Source: an uncultured Polaribacter sp. (lineage in GTDB: Bacteria; Bacteroidota; Bacteroidia; Flavobacteriales; Flavobacteriaceae). Taken from it: a stretch of 64,000 nt of DNA. A program made the translations under genes and the position numbers. The notes below the pieces were generated by a model. It was given only the letters and a program-made list of their open reading frames with translations, was not told the origin of the DNA and searched no databases. Shown piece by piece: positions 16,446 through 25,345 of the stretch. The stretch is from positions 620,001 to 684,000 of the forward strand of contig OX044355.1 in assembly GCA_943846595.1 (NCBI GenBank), read 5' to 3'. The stretch's first letter is position 1, and the number at the start of each line of letters is the position of its first letter.

Positions 16446-17528
16446 TTGGAATTACAGCCTCCTTTTCGGAAAATAATTCATGTAGACATGGACGCTTTTT
16501 ATGCCTCTGTCGCAGCATTAGACAACCCAGAATTAAGAGGGAAAGCAATTGCAGTAGGTGGAAGCGAAGTAAGAGGAGTTGTTTCAGCAGCAAGTTACGA
16601 AGCGCGAAAATTTGGAGTAAAATCGGCAATGAGCGGCTTTTTAGCCAAACAAAAATGCCCACATATTATTTTTGTGAAATCAGATTTTCCGCGTTACAAA
16701 GAACTCTCTACTCAAATCAGAGAAATTTTCTATGAATACACGGATTTGGTAGAGCCTCTTTCTCTAGATGAAGCCTATTTAGATGTTACTGAAAACAAGA
16801 AAGGAAATCCATCTGCAAATAGTATTGCTAGAGAAATCCGTCAGAAAATTTTTGACAATACGGGTTTGCGTGCTTCAGCAGGAATTTCAATCAACAAATT
16901 TATTGCAAAAGTAGCTTCGGACATCAATAAACCCAACGGACAGAAAACAGTACATCCCGATGAGGTGATTTCCTTTTTAGAAGCACTGCCTGTCAATAAG
17001 TTTTATGGAGTTGGCAAAGTGACTGCTGCGAAAATGTATAACTTAGGGATTTTCACAGGGAATGATTTAAAGAAAAAAACACAGGAAGAATTGGTGAGAT
17101 TATTTGGAAAGTCAGGCGCCCATTATTATAACATTGTACGCGGCATTCACAACAGTCCAGTAGTTCCCAATAGAATACGAAAGTCGGTTGCCTCAGAAAG
17201 AACTTTTAACGAAAATATTTCTTCTGAAATTTTTATGTTAGCACGGTTAGAACAGATTGCCGAAGAGTTGGAAAGACGAATGTTGAAGAATGATACCAAA
17301 GGAAAAACAATTACCTTAAAAATTAAATATTCAGACTTTACACAGCAAACAAGAAGTAAAACGAAAGGGCGTTTTATGCAGACGAAAAGCGAATTTTTCC
17401 CAGTGGTAAAAGAATTGTTTTTTCAAGATGAATTGATCAATTCAGTAAGATTGTTAGGCATTTTTTTTGGAAACTTAAACACAGAAAAAAAAGCACCCAT
17501 TTGGGTTCAGTTGAAATTTGAGTTTTAA
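16446..17528 (+). CDS. dinB: DNA polymerase IV (Y-family)
   Basis: A 360-residue error-prone translesion polymerase. The conserved opening RKIIHVDMDAFYASVAALD (residues 8-26) carries the first catalytic Asp. VRGVVSAASYEARKFGVKSAM is the finger motif, and EPLSLDEAYLDVTE near residues 98-111 holds the catalytic DE pair. The KVASDINKPNG thumb and the little-finger domain with IRKSVASERTF follow. The only upstream start that keeps the conserved first strand is TTG at 16446; the first ATG (16488) would cut into the active site. No clear sliding-clamp motif is obvious at the C-terminus. Confidence 0.95.
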   Translation: MELQPPFRKIIHVDMDAFYASVAALDNPELRGKAIAVGGSEVRGVVSAASYEARKFGVKSAMSGFLAKQKCPHIIFVKSDFPRYKELSTQIREIFYEYTDLVEPLSLDEAYLDVTENKKGNPSANSIAREIRQKIFDNTGLRASAGISINKFIAKVASDINKPNGQKTVHPDEVISFLEALPVNKFYGVGKVTAAKMYNLGIFTGNDLKKKTQEELVRLFGKSGAHYYNIVRGIHNSPVVPNRIRKSVASERTFNENISSEIFMLARLEQIAEELERRMLKNDTKGKTITLKIKYSDFTQQTRSKTKGRFMQTKSEFFPVVKELFFQDELINSVRLLGIFFGNLNTEKKAPIWVQLKFEF

Positions 17529-17610
17529 AACCACTTTAATATTTAAAGAGAAATATGTTTATATTTTCTAGAGATTACTTTTAGCAGCCTAGAAATGAAA
17601 AAAAGAGCGC

Positions 17611-18120
17611 ATGAAGATAGCCAATTGCACCATTGAAGATTTTGAGGAGATTGTAAAACTCTATAAGCAAGCTAGGGCATATCAAACACACCTGAAAATG
17701 GTGGTATGGCCAATCTTTCCTGAGGAGATGATTCTTCAAGAAATTGCAGAAAAACGACAATTCAAAGGCGTTATAGACAACAAAATTGTGTGTGTTTGGG
17801 CGGTTGCTTTTTCGGATCCCTTAATCTGGGGAGAAAAAAACAAATACCCAGCGATTTACATTCATAGAATTGCAACAAACAATACCTTTAGAGGGCACAA
17901 CTGTGTAAAAAAAATTGTAAATTGGGTTGATAAACATCCGGAAAAAAACAAGTACAAATACATTCGTTTAGATACCGTTGGAAATAATACAGGACTCATA
18001 AAACATTATAAGAAGTGTGGATTTCAGTTTTTGGGAATCTCTAGATTAAAAGAAACAAAAGGACTGCCCGCTCACTATTCCAATGCATCCGTTTGTCTGT
18101 TTGAAATAGCGCTTAGATGA
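17611..18120 (+). CDS. GNAT-family N-acetyltransferase
   Basis: A 169-residue GNAT acetyltransferase. It begins with the typical IANCTIEDFEEIVKLYKQA strand-helix. IYIHRIATNNTFRGHNCVKKIVNW (about 89-112) is the acetyl-CoA-binding beta-alpha segment with the RGxxxxKK loop, and RLDTVGNNTGLIKHYKKCGF closes the fold. Substrate unknown. It is translationally coupled to the next acetyltransferase through an ATGA overlap (18117-18120), and the two lie directly upstream of the lipid/polyketide operon without a terminator. Confidence 0.85.
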   Translation: MKIANCTIEDFEEIVKLYKQARAYQTHLKMVVWPIFPEEMILQEIAEKRQFKGVIDNKIVCVWAVAFSDPLIWGEKNKYPAIYIHRIATNNTFRGHNCVKKIVNWVDKHPEKNKYKYIRLDTVGNNTGLIKHYKKCGFQFLGISRLKETKGLPAHYSNASVCLFEIALR

Positions 18121-18557
18121 AAATACAACGCACCAATTCAGAAAATATCGATTTCATTCATTTAGTAAAAGCATTGGATGCCTACTTGAAAATTACAGAC
18201 GAAGAGGAACATGATTTTTACAATCAATTTAATAACATTGATGTTTTAAGCGAGGTTGTTGTTGTTTATAAAGATACAACTACAAAGTTGCACGCAGTAG
18301 GTTGTGCCGCCATGAAAAAGTTTGATGAAACAACCGTAGAGGTGAAGAGAATGTATGTTTTACCAGAAGAAAGAGGTGTCGGTATTGCTCAAAAGATAAT
18401 GCAAGAGCTAGAAAATTGGGCCAAAGAATTGAACTATAAAAAATGTATTTTAGAAACCGGAAAACGACAAGTAGCGGCGGTAAAATTTTATGCCAAATGC
18501 AAGTATCAAGTGATTGAAAATTACGGACAATATCAAGGAATGCAAAACAGTATCTGA
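18117..18557 (+). CDS. GNAT-family N-acetyltransferase
   Basis: A 146-residue GNAT acetyltransferase. The acetyl-CoA site VEVKRMYVLPEERGVGIAQK is at residues 74-93, with the QxxGxG-like RGVGIA. AVKFYAKCKYQVIENYGQY gives the C-terminal strand. It is a PanZ/YafP-type single-domain protein with unknown substrate. Its start overlaps the preceding acetyltransferase by four bases. Its end is 18 bases from the flavoprotein at 18576, so it may be on the same mRNA as the polyketide operon. Confidence 0.85.
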   Translation: MKIQRTNSENIDFIHLVKALDAYLKITDEEEHDFYNQFNNIDVLSEVVVVYKDTTTKLHAVGCAAMKKFDETTVEVKRMYVLPEERGVGIAQKIMQELENWAKELNYKKCILETGKRQVAAVKFYAKCKYQVIENYGQYQGMQNSI

Positions 18558-18575
18558 TTCGAAAAACACTTATAA

Positions 18576-19685
18576 ATGAAGTATAGTTATTGGGAATTAA
18601 AAACATGGTTTAGCAACATTGATTTTACCATTGTTGGGAGTGGTATTGTAGGGCTAAATTGTGCTTTAGAGTTAAAAAAAAACCACCCCAAAGCAAGGGT
18701 TTTAATTCTTGAAAAAGGAATGTTACCACAAGGAGCAACTACTAAAAACGCTGGTTTTGCTTGTTTTGGGAGTCTTTCAGAACTCATCGATGATTTGCAG
18801 AGTCACAGCCCAGAAGAAGTTTTTGATTTGGTTTCTAAACGCTGGCAAGGACTACAATTATTACGAACAAATTTAGGGGATAAAAACATCGATTTTCAAC
18901 AAAATAAAGGCTTTGAATTGTGTAAAGACGAAGCATTCTTTGAAGAATGTATATCCAAAAAAGAAGAAGTAAATCGCTTGTTAACACCTATTTTTAATAC
19001 CGATGTTTTTTCTACTTCCGACAATGCCTTTGGGTTTCAAAAAATACACAGCACCTACATCACCAATAATTTTGAAGGTCAAATAAATACGGGTCAAATG
19101 GCCGAACAACTTCTTTCTAAAGTACAGCAATTGGGAGTAAAAATACTGAATGGAATTGCCGTTGAAAATTTCACTGAAAACGGAGCTGAAGTTGCCGTGA
19201 AAACAACTAAAATTTCATTTAACACAAAAAAAATATTCATTGCTACAAATGGATTTTCTAAAGAAATTTTGGATGAAAACGTTCAGCCTGCAAGAGCACA
19301 AGTGTTGATTACAAAACCCATAAAAAACTTACTCATTAAAGGAACGTTTCATTTAGACAAAGGTTATTATTATTTTAGAAACATTGATGATAGAATTTTA
19401 TTTGGAGGTGGTAGAAACCTCGATTTTGAAACAGAAGAAACCACGAATTTTGGGCAAACAAAACGTATTCAAAACGAGTTGGAAAGAATTTTAAAAGATA
19501 CGATTTTACCAAATACTTCTTTTGAAATTGATCATCGATGGAGTGGAATCATGGGGGTGGGAAACCAAAAAAAAGCCATTGTAAAACAACTTTCAAACAA
19601 TATATTTTGCGGAATTCGGATGGGTGGAATGGGGATTGCGATAGGAAGTTTGGTAGGTAAAGAATTAGCACAATTACTCGATTGA
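18576..19685 (+). CDS. FAD-dependent oxidoreductase (DAO family)
   Basis: A 369-residue D-amino-acid-oxidase-type flavoprotein. The ADP-binding loop FTIVGSGIVGLNCALELKK lies at about residues 17-35, followed by the acidic ILEKG strand end. GATTKNAGFACFGSLSEL gives the FAD contact. The C-terminal DHRWSGIMGVGNQKK and CGIRMGGMGIAIGSLVGKEL is the second FAD-binding segment. Proteins of this branch oxidise C-N bonds. Its stop overlaps the next ATG (19683-19687), placing it at the head of the lipid/polyketide operon. Whether it modifies the polyketide or is only co-transcribed is not clear from sequence. Confidence 0.85.
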   Translation: MKYSYWELKTWFSNIDFTIVGSGIVGLNCALELKKNHPKARVLILEKGMLPQGATTKNAGFACFGSLSELIDDLQSHSPEEVFDLVSKRWQGLQLLRTNLGDKNIDFQQNKGFELCKDEAFFEECISKKEEVNRLLTPIFNTDVFSTSDNAFGFQKIHSTYITNNFEGQINTGQMAEQLLSKVQQLGVKILNGIAVENFTENGAEVAVKTTKISFNTKKIFIATNGFSKEILDENVQPARAQVLITKPIKNLLIKGTFHLDKGYYYFRNIDDRILFGGGRNLDFETEETTNFGQTKRIQNELERILKDTILPNTSFEIDHRWSGIMGVGNQKKAIVKQLSNNIFCGIRMGGMGIAIGSLVGKELAQLLD

Positions 19686-20845
19686 TGGAAGCACACATGA
19701 CAGCAAGCCCAAAACAAGCACATGGCATTTTTGATGTGATCATCATTGGTGGAGGTTTGGCGGGTTTGTGCAATGCAATTCACTTATCAAAATTTGGCAC
19801 TAATGTGCTATTGATTGAAAAAAACCAATACCCAAAACACAAGGTTTGTGGCGAATACATCTCCAACGAGGTATTGCCCTATTTGGCATTCTTAGACATC
19901 AATCCCTTTTATTTTGGCGCCGTTAAAATTGATAATTTTGAACTCTCCACTACAAAAAACAAACGCATTACAACCAAACTTCCATTGGGCGGGTTTGGAA
20001 TCTCTAGACACCAATTGGATTTTGTATTATCAGAAAAAGCAACGAAAAATGGCGTTGTCATTTTGCAAGATACAGTTGTAAATACTGTTTTTAAGGAAGA
20101 TGTTTTTGTTGTTACTACAAAAACAGACAACGTTTTCACCGCTAAAATTTGTATCGGTTCTTTTGGGAAACGCTCATTGTTAGACATTAAAATGGATCGA
20201 GCGTTTATTCAAAAAAAAGCACCTTATTTAGGAGTCAAAATTCATGTGAAAGGAAATTTTCCAGAAGACTTGGTTGCGCTTCATAATTTTAAAGGAGGTT
20301 ATTGTGGAGTTTCCAAAATAGAAAATAACGCAATCAATGTGTGTTATATTACCACTTATAAAGCATTTAAAAAATATAAAAATGTGAACGACTTTCAAAA
20401 GAATGTTGTTTTTAAAAACAAATTTCTAAAAGAAATTTTGAAACAAACCACCCCTATTTTTGAGAAGCCACTCTCCATCAGCCAGATTTCTTTTGAAACA
20501 AAAAAACCGGTAGAAAACCACATGATTATGTGCGGAGACTCCGCAGGGATGATACACCCCCTTTGTGGAAATGGCATGAGCATGGCCATTCAGTCTGCAC
20601 AAATTGCGTCTAAACTTATTTTAAATTACTTAAAAGGATCTCAGATGACTCGTGATCAACTTGAAAAAAGCTATATTGGACAATGGAATAAGCAATTTAA
20701 ATGGAGGTTAAAAGCGGGGCATTTCATTGCTTTTCTTTTTCGAAAAGATAAAATAGCCGCAATGATGTTGCAACTTTTAAAGAAGTTCCCTTTTTTATTA
20801 CCGATAATTATCAAGCAAACACATGGAAAACCAATAGACAATTAA
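19685..20845 (+). CDS. FAD-dependent hydroxylase / geranylgeranyl-reductase-like
   Basis: A 386-residue flavoprotein of the group A hydroxylase/geranylgeranyl reductase superfamily. DVIIIGGGLAGLCNAIHLSK at about 14-33 is the GxGxxG dinucleotide fold, PKHKVCGEYIS near residue 54 matches the family's CGE motif, and CGDSAGMIHPLCGNGMSMAI around residue 280 is the second FAD motif (GDxAG..P..G.G). In Streptomyces alkylresorcinol (srs) operons a flavin hydroxylase acts on the phenolic lipid made by a type III PKS. Here a methyltransferase and a type III PKS follow immediately, so a tailoring hydroxylation or reduction of that product is inferred. Start overlaps the preceding stop (TGATG). Confidence 0.83.
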   Translation: MEAHMTASPKQAHGIFDVIIIGGGLAGLCNAIHLSKFGTNVLLIEKNQYPKHKVCGEYISNEVLPYLAFLDINPFYFGAVKIDNFELSTTKNKRITTKLPLGGFGISRHQLDFVLSEKATKNGVVILQDTVVNTVFKEDVFVVTTKTDNVFTAKICIGSFGKRSLLDIKMDRAFIQKKAPYLGVKIHVKGNFPEDLVALHNFKGGYCGVSKIENNAINVCYITTYKAFKKYKNVNDFQKNVVFKNKFLKEILKQTTPIFEKPLSISQISFETKKPVENHMIMCGDSAGMIHPLCGNGMSMAIQSAQIASKLILNYLKGSQMTRDQLEKSYIGQWNKQFKWRLKAGHFIAFLFRKDKIAAMMLQLLKKFPFLLPIIIKQTHGKPIDN

Positions 20846-21555
20846 TGGATTTTTTTATCAGTACAAAACAAAGAACAGACAAAGAAGAGTTGATGGACGA
20901 TTTTTCTATAGGAGGCGACTTATTACGGGATACTTTAGACAAACTAGAAAAAATCAACCGTTGGTTGGGAGGAAACAAAGTAACTGTAAATGGGTTAAAA
21001 GAGCTCCTTAAAAACCACCCAAAAGAACAAGAAGTGTCCATTGTAGATATAGGATGTGGTCATGGAGATATTTTGCGTGATGTAGCTAAATTCGGACGAA
21101 ACAACGGGTATCGTATGAATTTATTGGGTGTGGATGCAAATCCAACAGCCATCCAATATGCTATAGAATTGTCTGTTGAGTATCCAGAAGTGCATTTTAA
21201 GACAGAAGATATTTTTTCAGAAACCTTTCAAAAAAGAGAATTTGATGTGATTTTAGCGACACTATTTTTACACCATTTTAAAGAATCACAACTAATTACA
21301 TTTTTGTCAAATTCCTTACAACAAACTAAAATTGGAGTTTTAGTAAATGACTTACACAGGCATAAATTAGCCTACTATTTATTCTTATTATTGTCTCTGT
21401 TTATTAAAAATAAAATGATTATTGAGGACGGATTAACATCTGTTTTAAGAGGTTTTAAACGAAAAGATTTAGAGGGAATTTCAGAGAAAATAAATGCAAA
21501 CACACAAATTTCATGGAAATGGGTATTTCGATTTCTATGGATAATAAAAAAATAG
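20845..21555 (+). CDS. SAM-dependent methyltransferase (class I)
   Basis: A 236-residue class I methyltransferase. SIVDIGCGHGDILRDVAKFG at residues 66-85 is motif I for S-adenosylmethionine. LLGVDANPTAIQYAIE is the acidic second strand, and FDVILATLFLHHFKESQL is motif IV. The C-terminal half is lipophilic (YYLFLLLSLFI), as in UbiE/COQ5-like enzymes working on lipidic phenols. The start overlaps the previous stop (TAATG), and the type III PKS begins on the very next base after its stop. C- or O-methylation of the polyketide product is inferred. Confidence 0.83.
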   Translation: MDFFISTKQRTDKEELMDDFSIGGDLLRDTLDKLEKINRWLGGNKVTVNGLKELLKNHPKEQEVSIVDIGCGHGDILRDVAKFGRNNGYRMNLLGVDANPTAIQYAIELSVEYPEVHFKTEDIFSETFQKREFDVILATLFLHHFKESQLITFLSNSLQQTKIGVLVNDLHRHKLAYYLFLLLSLFIKNKMIIEDGLTSVLRGFKRKDLEGISEKINANTQISWKWVFRFLWIIKK

Positions 21556-22608
21556 ATGGCAGTAAAAATAATAGCAGTTGCAAAACAACTTCCAAAATAT
21601 CATAGAGAAACGAAAGAAATCATTCCGTTTGTAAAATTATGGATGCAAGGGCAAGAAAAGCGCTTTCAAAGAAAAGTAGTCAAACTTTTTGAAGGAGCCG
21701 GTGTAGACAAGCGCTACTCTATTATGGATCCTGAAGAAGTTTTTAGCGCCACTTCTTTTGAAGAAAAAAACGACATTTACACGAGAGAAGTGATTCAATT
21801 GGCTGAACAGTCACTCACAAAATCTCTAGAAAAGGTAGGTTTAGAAGCCAACCAGATCGATTATATCATTACGGTCAGTTGTACTGGAATTATGATTCCC
21901 TCTGTAGACGCCTATTTAATTAATTCTTTAGGAATGAAGCAAGACATTGTTCGTTTGCCTGTCACAGAAATGGGCTGTGCAGCAGGAGTTTCGGGGATTA
22001 TCTATGCCAAAAACTTTTTAAAAGCCAACCCAAACAAAAGAGCGGCCGTTATTGCCGTAGAAGCGCCAACAGCCACCTTTCAGTTAGAGGATTACTCCAT
22101 GACAAATATTGTAAGTGCTGCTATTTTTGGAGATGGAGCTTCCAGTGTTATTTTGTCTTCCTATAAGGCAGACGAGGGGCCAAAAATCATTGATGAAGCC
22201 ATGTATCATTTTTATGATGCCACCAGTATGATGGGGTTTAAATTGGTAAACACTGGCTTGCAAATGATTTTAGACAAGGAAGTCCCAAAGAAAATTTCCG
22301 ATCATTTTCCGGCGATCATTCACCCTTTTTTAAAAAACAACAACATGACAATTGATGACATTGATTATTTAATTTTTCATCCCGGAGGAAAGAAAATTGT
22401 ACAAACTGTCGAAGACTTATTTTGTGTTTTAGGAAAAAACATTGACGACACAAAAGAGGTATTACGCTTATACGGAAACATGTCAAGCGCAACGGTATTG
22501 TATGTTTTAGAACGTTTTATGGATCGAAACCCAGCAAAAGGAGAAAGAGGAATTATGTTGAGTTTTGGCCCCGGGTTTTCTGCACAACGAATTTTATTGG
22601 AATGGTAA
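21556..22608 (+). CDS. Type III polyketide synthase (chalcone/alkylresorcinol-synthase-like)
   Basis: A 350-residue homodimeric type III PKS. The full catalytic triad is present: Cys141 in VTEMGCAAGVSG, His275 in YLIFHPGGKK and Asn308 in LYGNMSSATVL. The CoA/cyclisation end motif SFGPGFSAQRILLEW closes the protein. These enzymes condense an acyl starter with malonyl-CoA to alkylresorcinols, alkylpyrones or phloroglucinols. The neighbouring ACP, ketosynthase and dehydratase suggest a fatty acyl starter, possibly delivered from an ACP as in Azotobacter phenolic-lipid synthesis. The starter-length pocket cannot be judged by eye. It abuts the methyltransferase with no gap and is followed after 54 bases by a FabZ-like gene. 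Confidence 0.94.
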   Translation: MAVKIIAVAKQLPKYHRETKEIIPFVKLWMQGQEKRFQRKVVKLFEGAGVDKRYSIMDPEEVFSATSFEEKNDIYTREVIQLAEQSLTKSLEKVGLEANQIDYIITVSCTGIMIPSVDAYLINSLGMKQDIVRLPVTEMGCAAGVSGIIYAKNFLKANPNKRAAVIAVEAPTATFQLEDYSMTNIVSAAIFGDGASSVILSSYKADEGPKIIDEAMYHFYDATSMMGFKLVNTGLQMILDKEVPKKISDHFPAIIHPFLKNNNMTIDDIDYLIFHPGGKKIVQTVEDLFCVLGKNIDDTKEVLRLYGNMSSATVLYVLERFMDRNPAKGERGIMLSFGPGFSAQRILLEW

Positions 22609-22662
22609 ATGAATAAGACCTTAAAAGGATTGAAACCTTTGAGTAATTTTTAAGTAAACAAA

Positions 22663-23103
22663 ATGAATGCAAGTCAAATTATAAACAACCTTCCGTATCA
22701 AGCTCCTTTTTTGTTTGTGGATGCACTTACAGAAATTTCAGAAAAGGGAATCACAGGAAATTATACATTTAAAGAAACTGCTTTTTTTTATGAAGGTCAT
22801 TTTAAAGAAAACCCAATCACGCCAGGTGTTCTCTTAATAGAAACCATGGCACAAATTGGAGTGGTCTGTTTGGGGATATATTTATTAAAAAATGAAATTT
22901 CGTCAGATAAAAAACCCAAAATAGCACTCACTTCTAGCCAGGTTGATTTCTTTATTCCTGTGTTGCCAAAAGAAAACGTAACGGTAATTTCAGAAAAAGA
23001 ATATTACCGGTTCAATAAGTTGAAATGTACCGTTAAAATGTTGAATACCAAAAATGAATTGGTGTGTAGGGGAACAATTTCAGGAATGATAATCGCAAAA
23101 TAA
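22663..23103 (+). CDS. FabZ-like 3-hydroxyacyl-ACP dehydratase
   Basis: A 146-residue hotdog-fold dehydratase. The active-site helix YEGHFKENPITPGVLLIETM holds the catalytic His46 and Glu60, matching the FabZ pattern GHFP...PGVL..E. It acts on 3-hydroxyacyl-ACP during chain extension. It lies between the type III PKS and the ketoacyl-ACP synthase, two bases before the latter. As a second FabZ-type enzyme outside the housekeeping fatty-acid genes, it probably makes an unsaturated acyl-ACP for this pathway. A thioesterase role is possible for hotdog proteins but less likely given the conserved His/Glu pair. Confidence 0.88.
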   Translation: MNASQIINNLPYQAPFLFVDALTEISEKGITGNYTFKETAFFYEGHFKENPITPGVLLIETMAQIGVVCLGIYLLKNEISSDKKPKIALTSSQVDFFIPVLPKENVTVISEKEYYRFNKLKCTVKMLNTKNELVCRGTISGMIIAK

Positions 23104-23105
23104 AA

Positions 23106-24380
23106 ATGAAAAATAGAGTTGTAATTACAGGTTTAGGGGTTGTAGCACCCAACGGGGTTGGAGTTGCTAACTTTACAAAAGCAATAAAAACAGGGACGTC
23201 TGGAATTACTTTTCATCAGTCTTTAAAAAACAAAGGTTTTTCATGCTGTATTGGCGGAATTCCAATTGTTTCTGAAGAAAAAAAAGCAGCTTATTTGTCT
23301 CCATTACAATTGCGAGGGTTTAATAGTACGTCAATTTTATATGGATGTATGGCAGGAATAGATGCATGGAAAGACGCAGGTTTTAAGGGAGATGAAAATT
23401 CGGATTTGGATTACGACTCGGGGTTAATTTTTGGAACAGGAACCTCTGGGATCGAAAAATTTCGAGAAGCGATATATAAAATTGACGATCAAAAAGTAAG
23501 GCGTCTAGGAAGCACTTCAGTAGTACAAACCATGGCCAGTGGAATTTCAGCTTACTTAGGAGGGATTTTAGGATTGGGAAATCAAGTTACCACGAATTCA
23601 TCTGCCTGTACCACAGGCACAGAGGCGTTATTAATGGGGTTTGAGCGGATTAAAAACGGAAAAGCAAAACGAATGCTGGTTGGCAGCTCTAGTGATAGTA
23701 GCTTATATACTTGGGGAGGGTTTGACGCGATGCGCGTAATGAGTTACAAGCACAATGATTCCCCAGAAAAAGGGTCTAGACCAATGAGTGAAACTGCTTC
23801 GGGATTTGTGCCTGGAAGTGGCGCTGGAGCATTGGTATTAGAGTCCTTAGAGAGTGCTTTGAAACGAAAAGCGACTATTTACGCTGAAGTTTTAGGGGGA
23901 GATATCAATTCTGGAGGACAACGAAATGGAGGCACTTTAACGGCACCTAATTCAGAGGCGGTACAAAAATGTATTACAAACGCCATGGCAGATGCACAGA
24001 TCTCTTCCCATGAGATTGATCTGATTAATGGACATTTAACAGCAACCTCTAAAGATGGATTAGAAATAGAAAACTGGACAAAAGCGTTGCAAAGAAAAGG
24101 AACTCAATTTCCCTACATCAACTCTTTAAAATCTATGGTGGGTCATTGTTTAGCAGCAGCTGGATCCATTGAGGCAGTAGCTTCTGTAATCCAATTAAAA
24201 GAACAATTTGTATTTCCGAATATCAATTGTGAAGATATTCATCCAGAAATTTCAGCATTAATAGCTCGAGAGAAAGTTCCACAAAAAGCAATTGAAAAGA
24301 AGATTAATATTATCGCAAAAGCCAGTTTTGGTTTTGGAGATGTAAATGCCTGTGTTATCTTTAAGAAATATTTAAAATAA
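23106..24380 (+). CDS. Beta-ketoacyl-ACP synthase (FabF/KAS II-like)
   Basis: A 424-residue thiolase-fold condensing enzyme with the complete Cys-His-His triad: Cys168 in TNSSACTTGTEALLMGF, His310 in NGHLTATSKDG and His347 in SMVGHCLAAAGSIEAV. The His310 motif departs from the usual NAHGTSTPxND, placing it in a divergent branch related to aryl-polyene and flexirubin-type enzymes rather than the housekeeping FabF. MKNRVVITGLGVVAPNGVG is a standard start. It decarboxylatively extends acyl-ACP. It follows the FabZ-like gene by two bases; the next gene, the ACP, comes after a 148-base gap carrying an inverted repeat. Confidence 0.9.
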   Translation: MKNRVVITGLGVVAPNGVGVANFTKAIKTGTSGITFHQSLKNKGFSCCIGGIPIVSEEKKAAYLSPLQLRGFNSTSILYGCMAGIDAWKDAGFKGDENSDLDYDSGLIFGTGTSGIEKFREAIYKIDDQKVRRLGSTSVVQTMASGISAYLGGILGLGNQVTTNSSACTTGTEALLMGFERIKNGKAKRMLVGSSSDSSLYTWGGFDAMRVMSYKHNDSPEKGSRPMSETASGFVPGSGAGALVLESLESALKRKATIYAEVLGGDINSGGQRNGGTLTAPNSEAVQKCITNAMADAQISSHEIDLINGHLTATSKDGLEIENWTKALQRKGTQFPYINSLKSMVGHCLAAAGSIEAVASVIQLKEQFVFPNINCEDIHPEISALIAREKVPQKAIEKKINIIAKASFGFGDVNACVIFKKYLK

Positions 24381-24382
24381 GG

Positions 24383-24511
24383 CTTCGACAAGCTCAGCCT
24401 GACACTAGGAGCTTTTATTATTATTTAGGATTTTAGGAGACTTATTAAAAAGGAATTAAATTGTACAGGTTGTTAATTTGGAAGCACAATGTCACACTGA
24501 GCTTGTCGAAG
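24383..24511. repeat. Inverted pair of CTTCGACAAGCTCAG-type repeats
   Basis: Between the ketosynthase and ACP genes, a 22-base word at 24383-24404 (starting CTTCGACAAGCTCAGCCTG) recurs inverted at 24490-24511 (ending TGAGCTTGTCGAAG), matching at 20 of 22 positions. The 85 bases between have no gene. The word is more GC-rich than its surroundings and resembles an interspersed palindromic repeat found in many Flavobacteriaceae genomes (from memory, not searched). As RNA the pair would fold into a long stem within the operon, possibly separating ACP expression from the upstream genes. Confidence 0.8.
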
Positions 24512-24528
24512 TGTAAAAATAAAACAAA

Positions 24529-24777
24529 ATGAAAAAAGAAGAAATAATTGAAATTTTAACAACTTTAGTGAAGCCCTATGTTCAAAATGAGGAAGCTTTT
24601 AAGAATCTTACAGAAGACACTGATTTCATCAACGATTTAGAGATTAATTCTGCAAATTTGGTAGATATTGTACTCGATGTAGAAGATGAGTTTAACATTG
24701 AAATAGACAATGATTCTATGGAAAAAATGTTATCTGTAAAAGCGGTTGTTGCCATTATTCAAGAAAAAAAGCAGTAA
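24529..24777 (+). CDS. Acyl carrier protein
   Basis: An 82-residue ACP. Ser41 in DLEINSANLVDIVLDVEDEF is the phosphopantetheine site. The usual DSL is replaced by NSA, a form I associate with specialised ACPs of flexirubin-type pathways. The protein is acidic and helical (ends in MLSVKAVVAIIQEKKQ). It carries acyl intermediates for the neighbouring ketosynthase and dehydratase. The phosphopantetheinyl transferase starts one base after its stop, so the carrier and its activating enzyme are made together. Confidence 0.9.
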   Translation: MKKEEIIEILTTLVKPYVQNEEAFKNLTEDTDFINDLEINSANLVDIVLDVEDEFNIEIDNDSMEKMLSVKAVVAIIQEKKQ

Positions 24778-24778
24778 A

Positions 24779-25345
24779 ATGATTGGGAATGACATTGTTG
24801 ATTTAAGTCTGGCAGCAATCCAAAGTAATTGGCAGCGTCCGGGGTTTTTAGAAAAACAATTCACAAAAAAAGAACGAGACTGCATTTTAAATGCTGCCGA
24901 TTCTTTTTTGCAAGTATGGTTGTTTTGGAGCATGAAAGAAGCGGCCTATAAATGCTATACTCAGCAACATCAAAAACGGTTTTTTGCGCCTCAAAAATTT
25001 GAATGTGAGATGACTTCTAAAAACAAAGGAATTGTTGTTTTTGAAGAAAAAACCTTTTATACTACCACAGTACACAATACGTTTTACTGTTATACAATAG
25101 CTCAAGAAACAACGATTCAAGAATCTTTTTTTACAGCGATAGGTTTACCAAAAACAATTAATAAAAACCTGCAGCAACAACTTCAAAAAACAACAGGAGT
25201 TTTGGCGCATACAATTTGCCAAAGAAAATCTTCTATAGGTGCTCCTTTGTATTATTTTAAAGAAAAACAACTTACAAAATCTTGCTCAATTTCTCATCAC
25301 GGAAGTTACGGAGCATTTGTATTTACATTACAAAATGAAGCTTAA
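24779..25345 (+). CDS. 4'-phosphopantetheinyl transferase
   Basis: A 188-residue AcpS/Sfp-superfamily enzyme that moves phosphopantetheine from CoA to the ACP serine. MIGNDIVDLS at the N-terminus gives the Mg-binding (I/V)G(x)D motif, and FWSMKEAAYKCY around residues 50-61 is the (W/F)(S/C)xKE(A/S)xxK signature. The C-terminal CSISHHGSYGAFVF is the closing strand. The ATG at 24779 directly precedes the conserved motif. It probably activates the ACP one base upstream. Its last 11 bases overlap the start of the GreA-like gene. Confidence 0.9.
   Translation: MIGNDIVDLSLAAIQSNWQRPGFLEKQFTKKERDCILNAADSFLQVWLFWSMKEAAYKCYTQQHQKRFFAPQKFECEMTSKNKGIVVFEEKTFYTTTVHNTFYCYTIAQETTIQESFFTAIGLPKTINKNLQQQLQKTTGVLAHTICQRKSSIGAPLYYFKEKQLTKSCSISHHGSYGAFVFTLQNEA

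Noticed and set aside
22609..22653. Fourteen-codon open frame starting right after the type III PKS stop
   Set aside because: Too short, no recognised motif, and chance occurrence is likely; it overlaps a weak hairpin only.
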